A DNA stretch of 64,000 nucleotides, taken from assembly GCA_017163975.1 (NCBI GenBank), contig JAFFSR010000016.1, positions 687,501 to 751,500 on the forward strand. The letters run 5' to 3'. The stretch is from Anastatus disparis (taxonomy: Eukaryota; Arthropoda; Insecta; Hymenoptera; Eupelmidae). The position numbers and the translations under genes were made by a program. Below are positions 19,367-30,493 of this stretch, in pieces. Each line of letters starts with the position of its first letter. Within the stretch, counting starts at the first letter, position 1. The notes below the pieces were generated by a model. That model saw only the letters and a program-made list of their open reading frames with translations. It was not told the DNA's origin and ran no database searches.

Positions 19367-19872
19367 CAATTATAAAGATAGGAAAATATATGAAATATGG
19401 ACAAATTTTCCTGATTATGTCTATAATTATGAATTCATATTTATCATCTGTCTAGATGGAAGTAAAATTTCCCATAAAAAAGTAAACATTTTGAAAAAAA
19501 TTTACTTATGGTTTGCAAGACATTTATTAAGAATGCGGGAAATAAATAATATTCTTTAATATCACTCTAAAATTTGTATTAAATATAATGATTGAAAATT
19601 ACAATTATTCTATTAGATTAGATTTATTGTCGAAGTTACATTATATTCCACTCTGAATAATTTATACTTATAAAATTAACTCAATATTTTAAATAAAGTA
19701 TGAAATTGATAATCACATATTTTATATTATTTGAAACTATGAATAAAAAGTTTGTATGATTATTATAATTATTAACTTATAAATTGTTATATTATTTTCT
19801 AAAATACAATTTCAACTTAAGTAATCAGCTTTATGTTAAAACTTAATTTTATTAGTATTCAATTCCACGAGT

Positions 19873-19910
<38 letters not shown>
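19367..19910. other. AT-rich spacer with TA run
   Basis: No gene recognised. A TA microsatellite lies at 19875-19903, directly before the TA-target element. Confidence 0.4.
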
Positions 19911-19912
19911 TA

Positions 19913-20701
19913 CAGTGCCGTCCATAAATTCGGGATCACTCAGAGGAAAAAATTGCTGGAGAAAAATCGCAATAACTCGGTAAATATAGGTCGTATAGAA
20001 ATTCTAAAAAAAACGGTTTTAAAGTACTCCTCAAGAGCTTTAAAAACGCTGTATTATATTATTTTAAAAGTTTTTTTATGGTATTAAAAAAATTACTTAA
20101 AAATAAACATTTTTTGCCAATTTTTTAAATTTTAGATTCGCTCACACCGTTTTTCGAGTATAAGATAAAAAAATCTGAAAAAAATATAATTTAAAGTACT
20201 CTAAAAGAGCTTTAATTTGCATTTTTTTAAAATTTTTTACAATGATTTTCCGTCAAGATATGAAGTTTTAAAGTTGGGCATTTTTGGTGTTTTTGCAGAA
20301 AATGGCCAATTTTCTGAAAAAAACATCAAAAATGCCTATCTTTAAAGCTTTATAACTTGACGAAAAATCATTGTAAAAAATTAAAAAAAAATGCAAATTA
20401 AAGCTCTTTTAGAGTACTTTAAATTATATTTTTTTCAGATTTTTTTATCTTATACTCGAAAAACGGTGTGAGCGAATCTAAAATTTAAAAAATTGGCAAA
20501 AAATGTTTATTTTTAAGTAATTTTTTTAATACCATAAAAAAAACTTTTAAAATAATATAATACAGCGTTTTTAAAGCTCTTGAGGAGTACTTTAAAATCG
20601 TTTTTTTTAGAATTTCTATACGACCTATATTTACCGAGCTATTGCGATTTTTCTCCAGCAATTTTTTCCTCTGAGTGATCCCGAATTTATGGACGGCACT
20701 G
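19913..20701. mobile_element. Palindromic TA-target element (Tc1/mariner type)
   Basis: Starts CAGTGCCGTCCATAAATTCG and ends with the exact inverse at 20701, flanked by TA on both sides (19911-19912 and 20702-20703). The arms stay complementary almost to the centre near 20307, so the 789 bp element is one giant hairpin. TA duplication and CAGT ends are typical of Tc1/mariner; the lack of any transposase frame makes it a non-autonomous foldback element mobilised in trans. The ORF at 20485-20739 is an artefact of the arm. Confidence 0.9.
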
Positions 20702-20703
20702 TA

Positions 20704-21271
20704 TATATGATCAATATTAAATATATATATTTTTAACATAATTATATATTGAATATAAAACTTTAGTTCATGAGTAATTTAAAAAAATCTTAACCGATAC
20801 TTAAAATTTTTTTAAGTAGTCGAAAACTTGATTATCTAAATTTTCGTATTTGCCACAATCTTTCTCAGCAAATTTTCAACCAATCGACCTCAAAATTTCC
20901 AGAGATCTTTAGTTTATGTATATTCACAAAATAACAGTTTTAGTTTAAAAAGAAAAAAATTTTTAAGTTCAGTTTAAAAAGTTGATAGAAATACATATTT
21001 TTGTAAATTATATATAAATAATTCAATTCAACATTTACTTCAACTTATCTTATCAAAATTCCAGAACTGTTTTTTTGTGAAGATATAACACTTATATATT
21101 TATATATACTCATGATCTCTGGAAATTTTTAAGTTGATTAATTGAGAATTGACTGAGAAAACCTACGGCAAATACCAAAATTTTTAAATATTAAGTTTTC
21201 AAGAACTCTAAAAAACCTCATCCGATGTTTTAAGTTTATTTGAGTTGTTGAAAACTTGATATTTAAAAATT
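20704..21271. other. AT-rich, no gene recognised
   Basis: Contains inversely repeated fragments such as CTTGATTATCTAAATTTTCG/ TATTTAAAAATTTTG-like pieces on both sides of about 21050, but no clear element ends. Confidence 0.3.
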
Positions 21272-21897
21272 TTGCTAAAGTTATTAATAGATCAAAGTCT
21301 TCTGTTTAATATATATTTGAGGCGAAATAGTGGAATTGCTTCCATTTTAACTGATATTCATATATTAGGATTCAATACTATTTTAAATCGGGTCACCTCA
21401 TTTAATATGCAATCGACTTTACTAATTCAAAAACCGCAATGTGATAATTCAGTACCAACTGACGAAGAAGTATTGTTTTCCGAAAATTTTGAACAAGATA
21501 ACTGGATTTGTATGTATTATAATAATAAAATAATTCATTTGTATGACTTCTGAAATATCGACAACATGAGCATAAGATTTATATAAACAGATTATTTCCA
21601 AACGAATCAAAATTGAGCATGGTTTTCGAAACAGTACAATTACAAACAAATAATTATGATTGCGGCCTTTTTTCAATTTCTTTTGGTGTTGCAATACTTT
21701 ATAATTCATGTCCATGTTGTATAAGATATGATATTTTTCAAATATGATTACATTTATTAGGAATTTTTGAAACGCAACAAATAGAAATGTTTCCACTTTT
21801 ACATGATTATAATAATACTAATATTTATTACGATAATCCATTGGACATGATAAGAAGAAGCTTTGTCATGAACCATGTTTCAATAAAATATCATTAA
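21272..21897 (+). pseudogene. Ulp1/C48-type cysteine protease fragment of a transposon
   Basis: C48 proteases cleave SUMO-like proteins; several eukaryotic DNA transposons carry a copy. The first frame ends with QDNWICMYYNNKIIHLYDF, matching the HW-x-x-x-YY..IY-x-YDS region with Asn at the catalytic His position. After one stop and a frame change the sequence continues around 21555-21897 with TNNYDCGLFSISFGVAILYN, the Q-x-DCG-x-F motif including the catalytic Cys, then one more stop before the end. I infer a dead copy of a transposon-borne protease. The assignment rests on motif resemblance only. Confidence 0.6.
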
Positions 21898-21949
21898 ATT
21901 TAGATATCGCGCGATGCTCTTGTGGGAGTTCGAATAGAAATTCAATGTA

Positions 21950-22545
21950 ACTTTAAAATTTCATCTGAGAATAATTTCTAGGCCCATTACATAATTTAAG
22001 CATCATTTTTAAAATCGTTTTACATGATTGATTTAGAGGGAAATAGGTAAACAATAAAAAAAATTCAAAACCAAACAATTTTATTTTATATATAAAAGAA
22101 TGCTCAAAAGCGTTTGGAACGTAGGTATAATAGTAAAAATATAATAAAATTGAAAAATATCTGCCTTATGTTATGGAGCTATTGAGCTCAAATATTAAAA
22201 TTGATGTCAAAAAATAGTTCTATAGCTATTGACGTAGAGATACATAGTATTCAAAGAATGTAAATATTTATATGAATGATATCTGTAAATATACACTTTA
22301 GTAATTTGAAACTTGCACAACTAATGAGGAGAGATCTCCACACCTCTAGGAAACAGATTTGGCTGATACTGCAGGTTATGATTCTTTGATGAAAGGAATG
22401 AATTAGTGTTTTTCCTTTTTCTCTAATAAGCCCAGAGACGAAGATTAGGTTATTTTTTCGAAAATATAGTAACAAGAGGTGCTTATAAGAACTTTAATAA
22501 CCAAAAAACTAAAACTCTTATAAAAAAGTGCCTGGAAGATAAAAA
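21950..22545 (+). repeat. Left arm of 0.6 kb inverted repeat
   Basis: Reverse complement counterpart at 24060-24635; shared pieces include AAAACCAAACAATTTTATTTT and TACTGCAGGTTATGATTCTTTGAT. The arm follows the protease fragment directly and probably belongs to the same transposon. It holds a frame-broken copy of the ORF listed at 24052-24300. Confidence 0.8.
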
Positions 22546-22709
22546 AGTACAAGTTAAACACTTTACCTTAAACCTTATTATGTTAGAGAAGTTTTTGTGA
22601 TTCAGAAGTTATGCTAAATTAAATATTACTACATATTTTCTTAAAATATTTAGGATGTAATACATGATAAACTCTCACACTATTTAATTAGCATATTTTG
22701 ATCACCTAC

Positions 22710-24007
22710 CACACAGCATAGAATATTTATAGAAGCTTCCTGGAATATTGGCACAACAGATTTGAAATATTTTAGGAATCTTCCATGGAATATTCCTGTA
22801 ATATTCGTATGTCCTTGATTCTTCTCCTATTGGAATATTTTATGAAATATTCCGTTGGGACATTCATGAAAAATTTCCGAAATATTAAAACAAAAGATTT
22901 GAAACATTTCATTAACCTTTCATGAAATATGCATGGAAGATTTGAGAAATCTTTCTAGAAATATTCCATAAAATATTTCTAAAAGATTTCAGAATTCCAT
23001 CGTAAAATATTCCATAGAATATTCATGGAAGGTTCGTAAAAGATTGGCACATAAGATTTGGAATATTTCAGAAATCTTCTATGAAATATTCCTCTAATAT
23101 TCTAATGTCCTTGATTTTTCTTACATTGGAATATTCTTGAAAGATTTCAAGAATATTATCGCAAGTATGGGTAATCTCTCATCTTTCATGAAATGCTGTA
23201 AGATATTTGGAAAATTTCGATGAAAGATTCAGAGTTTCAGATCTACCACGAAATTTTCCCGGAATATTTGATGGAAGATTTTAAAATGCTGTAAGGGGAT
23301 AGTCTATATATTATATAATAACACATCACATTCATACATCAATACATATACGCATGCATAAACATTGACATTAAGTTATAAAATCGCATTTACATATTTG
23401 CTTCGACTGTACACAACAAAGCACCGACCCTTCCGCTTATATAGTGAGTAAGGAATCGTTCAACCACTTAGGAATACAACTCCCGTTTAACGAACATCCC
23501 CCTATCAGCGTCACTGAAAATCTCTCGTAACATTCCACGCAATCTTTCAACGAAAACTTCATGGAATCCTTCTAGACTCTTTCATACAATATTCCACTCG
23601 AGGGTTACTTAAATCTTCCTATGAAATATTTCGTGGAATATTACTGTATGTAATATTCCACTTTACGATACTGAAGTTTTTTGGAATCTTTCAGCAAAAT
23701 GTTTATTGAACTTTCTTGGAATCTTCCATCAAATATTCTACTGAAATATTTGATAAACATTACATGTAATATTTAATCAAATATTCCAGAAATCTTCTGT
23801 GAATATTTCATGAAATATTTCGAAAAAGTTTTGGTACATTCCTTTGGAATATTCCATAAATATTCTTGAAAGCTTTCAATGGAAGATTTCAGTGAAATAT
23901 TTTGAGATATTTCGTGAAGACTTCCGAGAGTCTGCATAAAAAGTTCCATTGAAATATTCCAGTAGAAGATTTCGAAATATTTCAGTAAAATCTTCCATGC
24001 TGTGTGA
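22710..24007. mobile_element. Module-built element I with CACACAGCAT termini
   Basis: Begins CACACAGCAT (22710) and ends with the exact inverse ATGCTGTGTG (24007). The 1.3 kb interior consists of degenerate short modules such as GAATATTCC, TTTCATGAAATATT and AGATTTGAAATATTTC, mostly self-complementary. No ORF is supported. Elements at 44316-47003 and about 61700 share the ends and the style of interior. No clear target duplication is visible. Confidence 0.65.
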
Positions 24008-24051
24008 GCTATAACTTTTGAACTAGGCAAGACTTTCTGATGCAATAAAGC

Positions 24052-24300
24052 TTAAATCAAAGTATTAAACTTATATTTCCTCTTATTTTGTTTATATTGT
24101 TCAGTGAGAGTTTTAGTTTTTTGGTTAATCAAGTTTTTATAAGCGCTACTTCTTACTATGTTTTCGAAAAATGGCTTTATCTTAGTCTCTGGGTTCATTA
24201 GACGAAAAGAAAAAACCCAGGTTCGATTTTTTATCAAAGAATCATAACCTGCAGTACCAGCCAAATCTCTTTCCTAGAGGTAAGGACCTCTTCTTGTTAG
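24052..24300 (-). pseudogene. Unknown transposon protein fragment in right arm
   Basis: The 70-codon frame includes AGTAGYDSLIKNRTWVFSFR and NPETKIKPFFENIVRSSAYK and looks like genuine coding sequence, since the decayed copy in the left arm (22320-22545) preserves the same words. I do not recognise the family. It may be a piece of the transposon that also carried the C48 protease. Confidence 0.4.
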
Positions 24301-24635
24301 TTCAGCAAGTTTTAAATTACGACTTAATTGCTCGAAATCTGACATATGATATGAACTTCAAGAAATTGAAGTATATATTAGAAGATGGCAGCCTAATAGC
24401 TCCATAACATATGGCCAAAATTATTCAATTTTGTAATATTTTTACTATTATACCTACGTTTCTATCACTTCTGAGCATTTTTTTATAAATAAAATAAAAT
24501 TGTTTGGTTTTGAATCATTCTTTTTATTCTTATCTATTTTTCTTCAGATCGGCCATGTAAACCGCTTTTAAAAATGATGCCTAAATGTTCGTAATAAGCC
24601 TAGAAATCATTCTCAAAAAGGAATTTTAAAGTGAT
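24060..24635 (-). repeat. Right arm of 0.6 kb inverted repeat
   Basis: Inverse of 21950-22545. Together with the left arm it encloses element I and about 100-150 bases on each side. Confidence 0.8.
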
Positions 24636-24639
24636 ATTT

Positions 24640-25640
24640 AATCATCATTTAAATTATTCCGAAGCACCGTGATCGCCAAGATTGAACTTCTTGAAAAAAA
24701 CTGATGAATGCATTTATTGGAATAACAAAAATATTATAGAAATGTATCGTGATTAAAAGAATTGAAATCTTGAAATGATCCAGATGGAGATTGACAATAA
24801 CATTTCAAATACAATTTTTTTTTAAACTTAATGATGATTTAATGAATTTTGATGATATCCACATAAATTATAACGATATTAAAATGAAGACTGATGAGAT
24901 TAAATTAAATGAAAAAAAATAAAGAATTAAAAGAAACAGACGACAAAAGAGCTTTATTAATAACAGTATTTAATATGAATATGGTAACAGAACAATCGAA
25001 TCAATATAAAGAAAATTCAGAAAAAGACATGATTATAAAAATGCAAATAAAAGTTATGATTAATTAGAATTATGGCGTGTTCGTAATGTTTACGTAAAAG
25101 AAAATTATATGAAAATAAAAGAAGATCGACCATATATATTTGAAAAAATATTAAATATTGATGAGATAATATAAATGAAATTGAATAAAATACTGATAAA
25201 TTAGAACAAATGCGTGTAAATAAGACTTTTCGTAAGAAAAAAGCTTATATGAAAATAAAAAAAAACTGAATAATCATAAAGAGAAATTCAAAAAAGCTAA
25301 AATAACGAAAATGGAATTTAAGAGAAAAAAATTACAGATGAATTGGAAAACGTACGTGCAAATAAGGTTTTACGAAAAAAAGAAGCCTATATTTAAATGA
25401 AAAAAAACAACCAAATAGATATAAAAAAGTAAGAAAATACAAAGATAATGAAATTAGAATTTAGGGAAGAAAAAAGTACTAATGAATTGGATAAAATGCG
25501 TGAAAATGAGGCTTTACGTAAGAAAGAAGCTTATATAAAAATTAAAGAAAAACAACCAAATAAATATAAAGAAAATTTTAATCATAATAGGATAACAAAA
25601 ATGAAACTAAAGTAAAAAAAGGGTGCTAATAAATTGAAAG
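24640..25640 (+). pseudogene. Decayed Lys-rich repeat-coding sequence
   Basis: A unit encoding roughly RKKEAYMKIKEKQPNKYKE recurs near 25090, 25225, 25370 and 25510 at about 140 base spacing, with frame breaks between units. The sequence is A-rich and ends in GAGAGGG low-complexity. Charged repeats like this occur in the N-terminal part of some large transposon proteins. I cannot name the family. Confidence 0.4.
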
Positions 25641-25779
25641 AGCAAAAGAGGGCGAAAGAGAACGAGAGACAGCAAGAGAGGGTGAGAGAGACATAGACAT
25701 AGATATTCTTTATTTGGCCTTGGGGTATGTATCCTGTCTGGCACTATTAGGTAAAATACAACGACGTATAAAATTATTT

Positions 25780-26335
25780 ACAAATATTGGGCCCAAAAAA
25801 ATAAAAGGCCTAAAAAAATATCAGGGCTAAAGAAAATAGGACTCAGAAAAATGTGGGGTCCGAAAAATATAAAGCCTAGAAAAATATTAAGCCCAAAAAA
25901 ATATAGGACCCAAAAAAATTTCATGCACAAAAAACATAGGACCCAAAAAAATAAGGCAAAAAAAATATAAAAGCCAAAAAAATGAGGCCCAGAAAAATAG
26001 AACCCAAGAAAATATACGAATCAGAAGAACATTGTGTCCAAATAAATAAGAGACCAAAAAATATGAGGCCCAAAGGAAATAGGACTCAGAAAAATGTGGG
26101 GTCCAAAAAATATGAGGCCCAGAAAAATATAAATCCCAAAAAAATATAGGACCAAAAAAATTTCAGGCCCGAAAAAATATAGAACCCAAAAAAATAAGGT
26201 CTAGAAAAATATAAAGCTTGAGAAAATATAAGAATAAGAACAGAAGGGATAAAAAAAATGGGCATCGAATGAAAATTTAGGGCCCACAATAATATAATGT
26301 CCAACAAAATATGGCCCAAAAAAAAGCTTTTGACT
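25780..26335. repeat. Minisatellite of about 18-20 bp units
   Basis: Roughly thirty degenerate copies of a unit like AGGACCCAAAAAAATATA or AAAGCCCAAAAAAATATA. The opposite-strand ORF at 26086-26319 (repeated FF/FWA words) is a by-product. Confidence 0.85.
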
Positions 26336-26482
26336 ATTGAATACTAATTATATAGAACACAATAAGGAATTGCTACTCTTATTACCAAAAGATTAGACAC
26401 ATATATAAAATGCGGAGAACTGGAGAAACGGAAAAAAGTGGTCTTACTTTAATATAATATAAGAAGATTATACGTGAGTAGA

Positions 26483-26822
26483 TATGGATATAGTCAAATT
26501 TCAATTCGAATCGTTGACTGTAGATGTTGAAGAAACAATATACTGTGCATCATGGAGGTTTAAAATAAATTCAGCCCTTAAGTCAAAAGGATTGTCTTAG
26601 TAGCAACTGGTTTTGAATTAAAACTTAATGGTCCAAATGAAGATAATTTGGTGAAGACTTGGATTAAACAATAATTAGGAGCACAAACTTTGATAAGATG
26701 TAATATTAGCAGCAATATCGTATGAAAAATATCGAATTGCACAACAGCATTTGCAATGTTAAGAAAATTAGAAACACTGTATGGTAAGAAATCTGATGTG
26801 ACAGTTGGAGGTTAGTAGAGAT
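26483..26822 (+). pseudogene. Copia gag N-terminal fragment
   Basis: Begins with an ATG whose frame reads MDIVKFQFESL, then YCASWRFKINSALKSKGL. Copia gag proteins have the same F-x-G/S-x-NY-x-x-W-x-x-x-x-x-x-LK pattern near the N-terminus. Further on LRKLETLYGKKS can be read. Two or more stops interrupt it before the TTAA element. This part has no counterpart in copy 1, where the LINE lies. Confidence 0.6.
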
Positions 26823-26832
26823 CATTTCTTAA

Positions 26833-27222
26833 GAGGCGGCCGTATAGTTCTGTCCTTGTCTAATCTAAATTTTCTTTATTATTAATCAATTAAATATTTT
26901 CATAAAAAAGTAAGACAACCGCCCAATAGAGCAAAAGACAAGCAAACGATTCTTTTTTATAAGAAAATATGAAATTTTGATTAATTTTCGAGTAAAGTCT
27001 GAAACGGAAAAACAGTTGAATCAACTCACTCAAGTTGGATTGTTTTTCCGTTTCAGACTTCACTCGAAAAATAATCAAAATTTTATATTTTTTCATAAAA
27101 AAGAATTGTTTGCTTGTCTTTTGCTCTATTGGGCGGTTGTCTTACTTTTCTATGAAAATATTTAATTTATTAATGATGAAGAAAATTTAGATTAGACAAG
27201 GACAGAATGATACGGCCTCCTC
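26833..27222. mobile_element. TTAA-target foldback element, 390 bp
   Basis: Flanked by TTAA at 26829-26832 and 27223-27226. The ends GAGGCGGCCGTAT and inverse GAGGAGGCCGTAT are followed by the shared CTGTCCTTGTCTAATCTAAA, and the arms pair over most of the length around a centre near 27030. No transposase is present. TTAA duplication is known for piggyBac and some Sola elements. Copy 1 of Copia retains the empty site with one TTAA at 16497-16500, confirming the boundaries. Confidence 0.9.
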
Positions 27223-27435
27223 TTAATTACGAGAATGATGATAATTAATCTATAATTCAAAACTATGTGCAAGTACAACAGTGTGCAGATGGATTAAGAC
27301 AAGCAGGAGAAGAATAAAAATATAGTTGGATATTAACCAAGATATCAAGTATGTTGCCACCAACATTACACCATTCCCGTACAGCATGCTCAAGCAACTG
27401 ATGAAACTATCAGCAATCTACTCGAACGTCTATAA

Positions 27436-27859
27436 TTGACATTAGAAGATGATAGACTAAATAAAAATGAGTCAACTAAATATTCTGTTAATGCTCTTTT
27501 ATTCAAACAAATCAATAAAAAGCAAAATGAAAATAATATTGTCAACACTAAGATTAAATGTTTTGAGTGTTGCATGATTGGTCATGTTAAGAAAAAGTGC
27601 AGAAATAAACCTTGTGCAAAGTACAACCTGTTGTAGAGAAAATTATAGCTACAAAAACTATCATGAAAAAGGACACTTTGCAAGAGAATGTACTAAAGCA
27701 AAGTCAGATCAAGATAAACAAAATAGTAAGCCAGGAGAGCAAGATACTCGTGCATTCATTTCTGTAAACTTGTCAACTGTAGATCTCAAAAATATAAGTC
27801 CGGATAAAAACAAAGATCAACTTTGGTACCAGGACTGTGGGGCGATACAGCACGAATGA
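27436..27859 (+). pseudogene. Copia gag zinc knuckles and protease start, copy 2
   Basis: The first frame (27436-27636) has a complete CCHC knuckle, KCFECCMIGHVKKKCRNK, with spacing C-x2-C-x4-H-x4-C. The second (27578-27859) has a knuckle lacking its first Cys and ends with LWYQDCGAIQHE, the protease active site with Cys in place of Ser/Thr. Confidence 0.75.
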
Positions 27860-28930
27860 TCCTTATGTTACTGGATATCAAATTACACAACATTAAATGA
27901 ACCCATTTTGGTAATGATTGCAGATGCCACAGAACTGAAAGAAGTAGGTATGGGTGATGTATATATAGAAGTCTTTGATGATCAGGAATAGCACAAAACC
28001 TGTCTGAAAAATGCCTTGCAAGTTCCTAAGATGCCATTCAATCTGTTTTCTGTAACCAAAGTGTTGGTTAAAATCGATTTACAATTTGCAGCCGCTAACT
28101 CAACAAATTTTATGACAGCTGATAAGAAAGAAATTGTAGCTATAGCCAATAGAGATGGAAATTCATTTAAAATTATGTTTAGAAGAAACAAGTCTAAAAA
28201 TTGTCTTGCTACTATTTCTATGAAAACATGGTATGACAAGATGGCACATCAAAATGTTCAGTATATTAGAGGAAACCTAAAAAAGAATAATATAAAGTAC
28301 TTGGATGACTGGGACAATTATGTACGTGAAGGATGTGTATATAGCAAGCAACATAGAGAATCACACCCTAAGAATCCCAAGGTTGAATCTAGTGTATTAG
28401 ATATGATTCATGTGTATCTCTGTGAAATGAATATTACATCTTCAGGAAGAGCCAAGTATTTTCTACTTTCAAGGATGATCACTTACATTCTAGAACTGTA
28501 TATTTTTTGAAAACGAAAGATCAAGCTGTGTCTAAACTTGAAGGTTATATTAGGATGGTAGAAAATCAATTGAAAAATAATCAAATGTCTAAAGTTAGAT
28601 AATGGTTTAAAGATCAAGAATCTAGAATCAAAATACTGTTGGATGATATAGGTATATTTTACAGCAAATCAAATACATATATGCCTCAACAAAATGACCG
28701 TATTGGGAGAGAAATGTGGACTGTTGTAAAAATTGCTAGAACAATAATACATGCCACAGGATTAGCTAAAAGTCTTTAAGCTGAAGCAGTAAATTATACC
28801 GTATCAACTTTAAATCAAACTGAAAAAAGCACTGTACCAAACAAAAGTCTAGCTGAATTGTGGTTCGGTGAAAACAAAAATGTCACTCAGACAAGCGCTT
28901 TTAATGTAGACCTTTTTTTCTCAACCGACA
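27860..28930 (+). pseudogene. Copia pre-integrase and integrase, copy 2
   Basis: The open part, 28016-28510, holds the pre-integrase HHCC region (KTWYDKMAHQNVQYI, with later cysteines around EGCVYSK) and the start of the integrase core (VESSVLDMIHVYLCEM, where the first catalytic Asp is expected near MIHVYL but reads Tyr). After frame breaks, pieces of the core continue about 28610-28900: FYSKSNTYMPQQNDRIGREM, where the usual NG-x-x-E reads ND-x-x-G, so the catalytic Glu is lost, and LAELWFGENK. The integrase is dead. Confidence 0.7.
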
Positions 28931-29008
28931 ATATGTAAATTAAGGAGTTTTAGATGTACTTGTTATGTTTTACTATCAGATCATAAACGTGTTAAAATAG
29001 AAAAGAAA

Positions 29009-29434
29009 TTGGAAAAAGAAATTTTAGTTGGATATGATTTGATTTCTCCAAGCTATAGAATATTTCTCCCAAATAAAAGAAAAGTTGAAAGCTCCGGTTA
29101 TGTTATATCTGACGAAAAATCACTCTTAAAGAAAAATGCCATTAATATTGAGACAAAACTATCTAATCAAGATGAGAGTATATTGGAAAAAGATAATGAT
29201 TCAGTTTATAAAAGTATAAATTCAGACTCAACTCAAGACAAAATAATAACTGAAAGCTCAAGTCAAGATGAAATTGAAGATTTAAATCAAGAAAATGTCC
29301 ACAATGATAGTCAAGAAAACAAAAAAAAAGCTGGCAGAAACTTAAGTGATAATAGAAATCTAAAAAATACCGACAAATTTGTTAATGTGGTAAATATAAA
29401 AAAACTTAAAAATATATCTTGCAAAGCTAGATAG
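29009..29434 (+). pseudogene. Copia integrase-RT linker fragment, copy 2
   Basis: 141-codon frame nearly identical to the minus-strand frame at 14295-14720 of copy 1 (GYDLISPSYRIFLPNKRKV, then YVISDEK). It ends where the SINE begins. The high identity of the two frames shows that the copies separated relatively late. Confidence 0.65.
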
Positions 29435-29458
29435 TGGGGTTAGTAGGGTTTGCTTAGT

Positions 29459-29652
29459 AGGGTTCGGTGGCGTAGTGGCTGAGGCGCGGGACTTTTATTC
29501 TCGTTGTCACGAGATCGATTCTCCGTCTGGTCACTGACTCTGCCGTGGGTCGACACCACGTTAAATAATACGTCAACTGTATTGTCTTTAATTGTATACG
29601 TAAATTGTTATTGAACAGAAAATGCCTGTTTACTATTAAAAAGAAAAAAAAG
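29459..29652 (+). repeat. tRNA-derived SINE in Copia copy 2
   Basis: A box TGGCGTAGTGG near 29467 and B box GAGATCGATTC near 29511, followed by a unique body and an A-rich end (TTAAAAAGAAAAAAAAG). Located at the same point of Copia as the SINE at 14085-14275. Confidence 0.7.
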
Positions 29653-30259
29653 CTATAATGGGTGAAGCCTGTGATATCACTATTGGAAAATATGACACCA
29701 TATATATAGCTAATCAATATTGCGCAGAGTAATCAGTCTAATACATGGTTGTATATGGAACCAATAAGATTTATGAGAGAATATTGATTTTTTTATAGTT
29801 AATATTTTTGACTAGACCGCACAGAGCAAAGCACAAAGAAAATTTACTAAAGATGAAAATATTTTAGAAGCCAAGTACATCATACTTAGTGACAAAGAAG
29901 TGAAAAATGTAAAAAAAGTGAGGTTAAGATCGTGTCGTCGCAAAAGAAACGCTAACACATTAAAAGAAAATCTATCTTCGTGTGAGCAGTTTTTGTGAAC
30001 ATAACATTGACAGCTGATCGTGCCTAGCATCAATTTCGATTACATAGTATATAATTATTCAATTAAACCTTAAATAATTACAAATCCTTATTAAATTGAT
30101 TAGTTATCTATGTTCTGATTTATTTTCATCACATTTGCACGGCAAAGGTGTTGAATACTATTTAACATAGTAAAAATGCTTTGGGCCTACATAAGACTCT
30201 ATGTTATTTCCCGATTGCTAAACGCCTTCTTGGTTAGCTATATATATATGGTGTTATAT

Positions 30260-30493
30260 TTCTCAATTGCAGACGCATTGAAAAATTCAAATTGGAATAG
30301 GCCAGTCAAGGGTGAGTATGAGTCACTTATAACCATAAAAACTTGGACTCTAGTAAAGTCACCAGATAGTGCTAAAATACTAGCAGATCATTGGTTATTT
30401 CAAGAAAAGGAAAATAGAATATTAAAAGTAAGACTAGTAGCTCGTGGATTTGAACAAACAGAAGGCATAGACGATAAGGAACTTTTAACGTAG
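30260..30493 (+). pseudogene. Copia reverse transcriptase, N-terminal fragment
   Basis: The frame reads NWNRPVKGEYESLITIKTW, then ILADHWLFQEKEN and VRLVARGFEQTEGIDD. This is the start of the Copia RT, with the E-x-x-x-L-x-x-x-x-TW-x-LV and K-x-RLVA-x-GF-x-Q-x-x-GID patterns. It breaks off before the catalytic YVDD region; about 30500-30740 has only broken traces (MQQPEGF). Copy 1 lacks the part entirely. Confidence 0.75.

Noticed and set aside
29459..29540. Possible functional tRNA gene
   Set aside because: A and B boxes are present, but the sequence continues into a repeat body with an A-rich tail and occurs at 14085 as well; it does not fold into a clean cloverleaf by eye. Better read as a SINE.
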